Source: Odobenus rosmarus divergens
Lineage: Eukaryota > Chordata > Mammalia > Carnivora > Odobenidae
Reading direction: 5' to 3'
Assembly (NCBI RefSeq): GCF_000321225.1
Contig: NW_004450328.1
Coordinates: 1,899,896 to 1,963,895 of the forward strand
Length of the DNA stretch: 64,000 bases
The position numbers were made by a program, and so were the translations under genes. This document shows positions 55,690-64,000 of the stretch, in pieces; position 1 is the stretch's first letter, and the number at the start of each line of letters is the position of its first letter. Under the pieces are notes generated by a model that was not told the DNA's origin, did not search any database, and saw only the letters and a list, made by a program, of their open reading frames with translations.

Positions 55690-55790
55690 TGCTGGAACAG
55701 CTCTGCCACAAGAGGCCGAGCTGTGCAACCTCGGGCAAGCTACTCCACCTCTCTGAGTCTGAACTTCCTCATCTGCACAACGTGGCTCGT
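55690..55790 (+). repeat. MIR element
   Basis: CCTCGGGCAAGCTACTCCAC, CTCTCTGAGTCTG and CTTCCTCATCTGC, forward MIR core. Confidence 0.75.
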
Positions 55791-56614
55791 AATCCAGGCT
55801 GTTGGGGCTGGGGGCCAGCAAGCACAGGAGATCAGGCATGAACATCCCTTGGGAGGGGGTGTGGTGGGCGGGGAGCCTGTGGTGGGCCTTCCGCAGGCTG
55901 AGCTGAGCTGAGATTCTGCCATTTTAACTTTAATCTCCCGTTGGCTCCTTCTGTTTCTGGCTGGAGCAAGGCCCTTTCTCTGCTTTCACCCCCTTTGCTT
56001 TCTGGTCCCCCACAGTGAGGCATATGAAGTCAATGCACTCCGAGCTGCCGGGAGCCTCTGCGGCCCAAACAAATCTCATCCACTGTCACTTCCCTGACTT
56101 GGCTAGTCGGACCCCGGAGCTGTTCCCCCTTCTGGCCAACAGCCAACCCAGCCTGGACTCAAGCTGTGGCTCGCCTGCCTGCCCCGAAGCACCCAAGGTC
56201 CCTCTCGCTTTCTTAGCATCCCATCTCCATCATGAGAGGGCCATGGCCGCTGTGTGCAGGGGACGGGCTATGCCAAGATGCCAGCCTCAGTTTCCCCCTC
56301 TGCAGTGTGTGTCTGTGGAAGCAAGCAGGGGTGCAGGGGGAGGCTGGCCTGGCTCATCTCCAGGGTCCCCTCTCCTCGGACGGCGCAGGCTGCTGCAGAC
56401 GAGACCACTTACGGGCAGCGTATCTCTCGTGGCGACAATCTAAGCGCAGGTCCTCCTCCTCATGCCCATCCCCCTTCTCGATCCTGGAAAGAAAAGGACC
56501 CAAAAGCCTGTGTGAGAAAGAGCAAGCTGAGCTGGCAGAGACCCAGGACCTGAAAAAAAGTACAGTCTTTTCCCTTTGGGAACACTGTGCAAAGCAACCC
56601 GGGCCACAGCTGCC

Positions 56615-56750
56615 ACATGGAGCCTTACCACAACCCTGTTAGATGGGCGCCGTGATCTCCATTTTGTCGACGGAGAAACTGAGGCACGGAAAGCTAATGT
56701 GACCCATCGAGTGTCACGCAGCTAAGAAGTTAGAGGCAGAACAGGGACAC
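56615..56750 (-). repeat. MIR element
   Basis: CTCCATTTTGTCGACGGAG, AAACTGAGGCACGGAAAGC and GTCACGCAGCTAAG, reverse MIR core with CpG changes. Confidence 0.75.
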
Positions 56751-58139
56751 AAACCCATGTGTCCTCAGAAAAAGATGTTTAATTATGTGCAAATGCTAAA
56801 TTACAAAAGACTACGCACGGTTTGATTTAAAAATTATATGCAGATGTGCATAAAAGATTATTTGTGCCAAGGCCAATGGGAACTAACCCCAGATAATGAG
56901 GGTATGGGGATTCAATCTGGAATCTTTTTGCTTACCTCTATTCTCTGACTTGGGGGCAACAGACTCCTATTAGCTGCGTCACTTTTCTTCACTAAATGAA
57001 AACACTTCCTCAGGGCATTTATCTACAAAGACACAAAGCCCCGGTCTCCTGACTTCTGGCACAGAAGGTTGGAAGGTGGCTCCTTCCCACCGACACGTGT
57101 GGCTTCCTTCTCTGGCGTCTCAAGATCACTGCAATTCCAGACGGGGCTAGAACTAGTGTGGCAGGGGATGCCAGGCTGACAAGGGTCTGAGTGGAGGCAG
57201 CTGCAGACCTAAACCCTCGCCCTCATCCCACCACTGACCGGGCCCAGGGAATGGGTAGGGCCATGTTCCCACACTGCGCTCTCCCCTTTGTAACCCGAAA
57301 ACACCACAGAGCTCCACGCGGTCCAGTCCTGGTGTGCATCACCTTCAGAGGAACACAATCTTGTCCCCAGAAGTAGAAACAATGCCAATCATGATCGTAT
57401 CTGCTAAAGAACACTGGAAGCATCCCCAATTCCGTATCTGTGGCTGCGCACGTTCTTAGATCTTTCCTCCACTCCTCTTTGCCTTTTACTTGCTTTGTGC
57501 TCCTCCACCCACCTCTTCTTTGCAGGGGTATCCTCTGTTCTCTCATGCGGGGAAGTCTCAATCCTTGCCCAAGCAAATGCCCCACCCCTGTTCTCTGGTT
57601 CTTCCCACCACGTCTTATTTCTAGTTGCCTGGCAGTGTCCAGAGTGTGGGGCTGGAGAGGGAGACACGGGGAAGGTGATGGATGACAAGCAAGCAATTCC
57701 AGATGCCTAGTAGAAGGGAGAGAAATACTCAGGCACTGATCCTTCTGGGCCCCTCAGAATTCTCCTTCACTCATTCACCAGGAATGTCCAGAGGACCTGC
57801 TCTGGGCAGTTTACTCCAGTTGCTGTGTGCACCGCAGAAACGCCTACCTCTTAGTCTCTGCCCTCAGAGGCTCCAGTCTAGTAGGAAGACACACGAGGCA
57901 GACAGTGACAAGCGTTGTATAACACCGCCCAAGAGTGCCCACGCTGTCTGTACCCAGCGGCTAGGCCTGCGCGTCCCAGGGAGCAAACCCTAACACGGTT
58001 GGGTTTTTTTAACAAGTACTTTCTATGGCCTGGGTGGTCCCAGATGGCAGAACAAAGCCCGAAGGGCTGAAGCTATCAGAAGGCAGGTATATGCTGTAGA
58101 TAAGTGATGCTATGGGAAGGTTCCATACGAGGAAAGATG

Positions 58140-58560
58140 TCCTTTTTTTTTTCTTTTTGCATCTTTTAGTAGAAATATCTCTGTTATTTTCCTGATAGCA
58201 CTGGCTTATTTAAAAAAAAACAAAACACCTCCCACTCATACAGCAGAAGTCCCCTTAAATGACACCTCCCTGTGGTGGCATCACCACTGCTAGGAGCTTG
58301 GTGTTTATCGTTTCAGAATTAAAACTTTTTTTTAACATATACAGCCTCAAATTAAACATGCTTTTGTAACCTGGTTTTCTTTTTCTTACCCACAAATTTC
58401 CAACATCTTTCCATGTCAGTACACATAAATCTCACTCGCCTTTTCCCTCGTATTGTATGTGAAAGAAGAGTTAATATTCAATCCCCTACTGACAGACACT
58501 TAGGGGTTGTCCAGTTTGGCATTCTTCCAAATAGTCCTGCATGTATATCTGGCAAGGTGC
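58140..58560. repeat. Old L1-type LINE fragment
   Basis: CATCTTTCCATGTCAGTACA, CCCCTACTGACAGACACTTA and GGGGTTGTCCAGTTTGGC follow an old L1-type pattern. AT-rich, non-coding. Confidence 0.6.
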
Positions 58561-59214
58561 TGAGCTCCCCATCCCCAGAGGTAATCAAGACTAGAGTATC
58601 ACCAATCGTGACACTGCAAACACTGGATGGAGGCTGGACCAGGTAACTGAGCCCATCCACATCCCAGAGTGCCATCTGCCTCACCATGTCCTGTGCCTCT
58701 GGGTCAACAGAAGCCTGCCCTGCCACGTATGGGCCTCTCACACCCTCCTGTGTCTCCCAGCCTTAACCTTGAGCCAATTACTCCAGATTACTCCAACGAC
58801 CCCAGGCTCCCCGTTCTCAGGGCTTATCTTCTGAGATCATCCCCTCCAGGCCTCATGCTGGGCACGTCCCTGGGGCTCTGCAGGGAGCCTCGGCCCTGGG
58901 GAGAGGGGCCTGTGAGCAAAGGAGCTGGTGTTTAAGGAGAGAAGCAGCCCCAGCTGGTCTGGTCCCTCCCTGTCCTGGTCACCCAGACCTGTTGGCCAAG
59001 AAGCCCTAAGTTCAATAGTTAACATATCAAAGAACACCTGCCAGTTAGCAAACAAATGCTGGAGGGGCGCTGGGCTTGGGGGCCACAGGTAGGACTCAGG
59101 CCTCTGCATCCAGAAGCTCATGCCTGTTGCGCACACAAATAATCATAACTTAATGTGCGAACTTTTAGGCCAGAGAATGTCTAATTTTAAGAGGGTTGGC
59201 AGGGTGGACCACTG

Positions 59215-59405
59215 CGTAGTCCGGGTGTTGGCAAACTTGTCCCATGAAGGTCTGGATAGTAAAGATGTGAGGCCTCTCTGTCACAACTATTTGACTGCCA
59301 TTGTGGTCCGTAAGCACTGCAGACACTGTGCAGACCAACAGGCGTGTTGTTCAGGAGACGTTTCTTTGCAGCAGGTGGAGGGCCAGATTTGGTTTTCAGG
59401 AGACC
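59215..59405 (+). repeat. hAT-type non-autonomous DNA transposon relic
   Basis: GTGTTGGCAAACTTGTCCC, GATAGTAAAGATGTGAGGCC, CTCTCTGTCACAACTATTTG and AGGGCCAGATTTGG match a common mammalian DNA-element pattern. A MER5-like piece may follow at 59425-59530. Confidence 0.6.
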
Positions 59406-62400
59406 GCGTGTTAACCCTTGGTCTTAACAGTGCTTCTCAGCTTGGAGGCCCATTGAAGTGACCTGGGGAGTTTTCATTTACCCGGGGCTGTAACGTGCGG
59501 CCAGGGCTGAGAACCACCTGTCAAGGGGAAGCAGAGGCTGCGTGGAGGAAGCCCGCATCTGACACAGGATCAGCATGCTGGAGGCCACCTGACCTGCTCC
59601 CTTCTCAGAGACCAAGCTGGACCCACACCCATCTGCCCATCCTTCGGCTGTGCCGTGTGGCCATTCTGGAAAGAGCTGGTTTCCCTGCTCAAACGTAGCC
59701 CTCTCTACCAGAGTCGTCAATGAAAGGAACAGATCTGCAGGCTCTCGGGGGCCGACTGGTGAGGGGTAAGGCATGGCCGTGGTTATGGCAAGAGCTGAGG
59801 ACCCTCCCGTAGCCCCCCAGCACTCCCTGGCAGGAAACCACGTCAGGACACGGGGATGCTTTGGGCAAGACCAAGCCCTTGGGCCCTGCAGGGAGGAGGG
59901 ATCATGGCCAACCGGCAGCTCTGCTCTTCGCAGGCAGCATGGCCTTGTGCAACTCACCTGACTGTCCTCCGTGAACCCTATGATCTAGAAGTTTCTACGT
60001 GGCAATGGGTACACGGTGGTAAGCACAACAGAAAGGACAAGTACCACCACCCCCCTGATGGTTGTGAACCCTGGAGCCCAGTACCTGGCACAGAGCCAGG
60101 GCTCCAAACAGGTTAACCACCACTATTTCTAAACTCGCTTAATCGGCGGGCTTCCCCGTACATTTTTAAAGTCCGAGAGAAGAGGATGGAGTTTATCCCG
60201 TTCTCCACTTGGAGGCCTCAGGCTCTAGCCCAGTGCTTGGCACCGGGCGTCCCCAGGAATGTTAGCAGGGAAGGAGCATAGGCAGCCCGAGGGTAGGAGC
60301 AGCCCACGTGGGGAGCATCTGGGGTGCTGAGCTCTGTGTAGAAAGAAAAGGAACAATGGCAAATGGCACCAGGTGACAATTATATTTAATTTGGAACTGT
60401 GATTTCCTGCAGAAAATACGTGCTTTCTGAAGATAGTTGCTTTTAATGGTGGTGCGAGAAATTACCCACAAATCTAAGTAAGTGCCTTGAAGGGTAAATA
60501 GTGGGAGGAGGGGGTGCTGGGACTGAAACAGTGCTCAGGAGGGGCACCAGGTGGGCAACGAGCACCTCTGTCCTCCATGAACCTGCTGTGTGCTTCCCTC
60601 TGCGGGCGTCAGGCATCACCTCTGTGAAAGCTACTTGAGTCTGGACATGTCCTGATCACCTGCCAGTCTGACTTCCTCCTCTGATCAATGGGCATAATGA
60701 CGCACCTGCCTCTTGGGTGGCTGTAGGAGTAAATGAATGAGTCCATGGAAAGCTCTGTCTGCCTGAAGTTCTCATCATGGCATTATTACATGGTCGTCAT
60801 CAACCTCATCTCTGGGGGTCCGTCTGAGACTCCACCGCATGGTTCCGGGTGTGGAAGGACAGTATTTTAATATGTTCACCAATCCCCACCCCTGAAGCCG
60901 CCCCAAAAAACCACACCCCCTTTCCTTCCTCTCCATCGGTTAGATCTGAGCCACGTGCTGCCTCAAGAAAGGGGTGCTCTGGAAGAAGCAGAGAAAGGGC
61001 TTCAAGGCATCAAACACCTCTGGATTCAGGGCAGAGGGTACCCACAGGGGGTCCCATGCAGCCTTCCATCCCGGAACAGAGTCTTCCCAAACTGGGGACA
61101 AGGAGAGTCAGAGGAGAAGCTAGGCTGGTGCCTAGCAAGGAGGATGAGCCCTGGCTGAGGGTGACAGAAACCGCAGTACCTGCTCAGACTTTCAAGTGAG
61201 AGCGAAATACACTTGTAAATTGTCTAAACCCTCATTATTTGGTGTCTGTTTGCACCCGTTCAGACCTGCGTCCCGACCAAAGTCACGGTCGCCGCCACCA
61301 TTACCGTCAGCCCCATTTTACAGACAGGAAAACTGAAGCCAAGGTAGCCCTGGGACCTGCCCCAAGTTCAGTGGTGTGCTGGTAAAGGTTAACAGCCGGT
61401 TCTCCAACAGAAGGCAAGGGCCCAGCTTCGCAGCGTCTGTGCACGCCCCCAGCGTGGCCAGTGTGACATCACTGCTTGTGGAGCCGAGGGGTCGAGTGCA
61501 TGCTGGGCCCTCGTGAGCCAACACGGGCTGGCTGCGCTGCGGTCTGAACTCGGGCTGACCAGTCCCCATATCTCCAGTGTGTCTCCACTGTGCCCTGCAG
61601 ATCCCCTGCCTGGAAGGGGACTCTCAGCCACACCCGCCCGGGGTCCCCCTGCCTGCGTCATGAGGTCCTAGAGGGAAGCGGGGACCATCCAACTCTGGCT
61701 CTGAGAACTGCGGGCAGATGCGCAAACAGCTGTGTGGGGTGTGACTGCACGGTCACACAGCCACCGCCCCAGTGACCCACGACTTCCAGAACCGGGCTGT
61801 GGCTGGGTCCTGGCTCTCTTTTGAGAGAAGAGATGGATGCCGGGAAGTGACGGATGCGGAGAGGCCCTGAGGGTTTGTGGGTGGACCAGAGCCGCCACCC
61901 AGTCTCCTCAGGAGGACCTCCAGTACCTGCCCACCTAATTCCTGGGCCAAACGTGGCCACAGCAGGTCAGGTGACCACAGCCAGGGGTTCTGCCGGGTCT
62001 TCAGCCCCAGGGCCTCCCCAGCACAGCCCTTCCAGAACGTTCTCCATCCCCTGGGGTCTTGTCAGTACCCAAAGCCAGCCCCCTTCTCTCGCTGGCCCCA
62101 AACTGGCTTGTTTCCCAAACCTCCAGCTACTTCCCGGTCCGAACTGGCAGTCCACAGCCCGTGCGCTTCTCCACCTGTCTGACAAACGACTAGGTTGTCC
62201 CCCTTAATTTCCAATCTACCTTGGACCAATTTTTTTTTAAATACAATAAAAATGAGTTACTAGAAAATGAAATGGGGAAAAACCACATACGAAAGCAAGC
62301 TTGATGTCCCAGCCATTTCAGCTTGCTGTGAAAGCTTCCAAACTCCCACCTCAACTCCTGTCCTCACGTCACTGTGGATGTTTGCAGGTGGGCGCTGGTT

Positions 62401-64000
62401 GGGGCGCCACGCTGGGAGTGGTGCTGGCTGGCGGGCAGGGGGCCTTCCTTTATCCGCTGGTCATGCCCACTTCCTGAGCCCCTGCTCTGTCCTCCAGCCT
62501 GACCTTTCCTGAGCTTGACACTGCCCACCAATCACGGAGCGGCTGGTCCGGTTGAGCAGGTCTGGGGCTGGGCCTGAGAGTCTGCATTCTCACAGGTTCC
62601 CGGGCGGTTGGCCGGGGATCACAGAGGAGCCAGGCGCTGGACCCTCAGCTTCAGGCGCATGGGGGGCTCCGCTAAGCTTCGGCCCCGTCGCCCTGGGCGT
62701 CCTAGGTTGTGGCCCAGCGGATCCAGGCCTCCAGTGCCCTCCCCTAGGTCCCAGCTACACACGGGCAACATCAGAGAGCTGGCCACAGTGACGGTGGGGC
62801 TGGAGGGCACTCGGAGGCCCCCCTCGCCAACTCCCCGCCGCTTCTCTGTCCCCTCCAGCTGGCTGGTGTTTAGGAGAAAACGTGGGAGTTCCGAGAGCGG
62901 CCATTCCACTTCCCTCTGAGGGTCCTCCATGCAAGGGCCCATCTGCACTTCTGGCTTTCCCCTCCCGCCGCGTTGGCCGGCCAAGGGTCCCACAGCCTCC
63001 ACGGGGCCACCTCTCGTTTCTGGGTGCCGCCGCACTCCTCTCCAGAATACACGGCGATTTTCAAAGGACCCACCACAAAGAGCGAGAGAGGGCACAGCAT
63101 CGCTGAGAAGTAATAATCAGGCCGTGAAAGCAGAAACAGGCAGACGAGAGGGTGCTGTGACCGAGCACGTCTCAGAGGCTATATATCTAGGGGTCGGTCA
63201 CAAAGGACACAGTGATTTTGAAATGATCCATTTGCAATGGGATACAGGCTGGAATAAAAGAAATGTTAGCAAATCAATGACTATAAGTAGGAAATTAAGA
63301 TTCCACAGCATCGTATCAAAAGTGCTGTTCCAAGACAGGAGGAGATAAACGGGTTTTTTTAAAAAGATGCTTTTGTTGTTGTTGCTCTTCCCATCTTATG
63401 AGTAATATCATCATGATACGAAACATGTGGGGAAAATAAGAGAGAAGATAAATAAATAAGATAAATGCTGTCAATGCCTTCCCTGATTGCTCTGTGCAGT
63501 TGAGTTTTCTCTCCCATTTCTCCAATACTGGGTTTTTAACTGAGACCTCTAGATATGAGCACCTTGAGATTATTTTCAGAACTACATGGGTGGGGAAACT
63601 GCGACTTAGAAAAACAAATAATCATGAGCACATGTGGGATCCCCACCCCACCTTCCACAGCCTCTCGGGGGCTCCTACGATGCGCGAAAGCCTCAAGACT
63701 CGGTTTATCTCCAAAGCTCCTTCCTCGGCCCATAAGGAGGTGGGCACACCTGAGGCGTGGTGCTGTTGAGCTTGGCTTGGGAAAGTGGCCGCACAAGCAA
63801 GACCGCTGGCAGCTCCCAGAGAGCAAAGGTCACTTGGCCTAACCAACTGGCCAGTGACCTGCCTAAGAGGCTCCTTCCAAGAGGCTTTCCTGTCTGCTCT
63901 TCATCACTGTCTCCATCCATCACCCTGGTGGGGAATGAAATAGGGGAGTGGACATGGGTCCCTGTCCCATGGACCTTGCCAAGGAACTGCAGGGTTAGAG

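Noticed and set aside
55197..55709. Minus-strand frame of 170 codons as a possible upstream GSG1L exon
   Set aside because: It shows none of the expected cytoplasmic-tail residues of GSG1L and is Pro/Ser-rich composition-driven text.

Overview
The window is mammalian nuclear DNA from a carnivore. Five tRNA-Lys-derived carnivore SINEs (SINEC type) are intact enough to read. The youngest (24530-24719) has the head and CT-rich body of caniform, probably arctoid (bear, seal or mustelid), elements rather than those of cats. Older MIR, L2, L1 and DNA-transposon relics fill the introns. There is no bacterial, phage or plasmid content, no operon and no CRISPR array.

Two protein genes lie tail to tail. 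The plus strand carries the C-terminal two thirds of KATNIP (KIAA0556, katanin-interacting protein): 14 exons from 4768 to the stop codon at 36599-36601, then a 3' UTR of about 1.46 kb with poly(A) signals at 38003 and 38036. The exon phases join without a break (3108 nt, 1035 residues plus stop). The fragment holds three copies of the KATNIP/DUF4457 domain and the last strand of a copy further upstream. Exons for roughly the first third of the protein lie left of the window.

After a 6.8 kb gene-poor gap (GC-rich stretch, poly-C run, minisatellites, a GGAT array) comes the last coding exon of GSG1L on the minus strand (45253-45350), with a poly(A) signal at 44842-44837. From 45351 to 64000 the window is GSG1L intron, with no further exon recognised.

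The strongest special observation is a pair of consecutive introns in KATNIP (30219-31450 and 31562-33212) whose 5' splice sites both read GTATCCT, the minor (U12-type) spliceosome signature. The first also has a near-perfect U12 branch site, TTCCTTAAT, 13-14 nt before its acceptor. One 111-nt in-frame exon is therefore flanked by minor introns on both sides. Other points worth checking are a GSG1L poly(A) signal that looks donated by an L2 repeat tail, an unusual AT-rich block with an octamer motif inside the KATNIP 3' UTR, a SINE nested head to head in another SINE, and a nearly G-free 0.5 kb block beside the GSG1L terminal exon.
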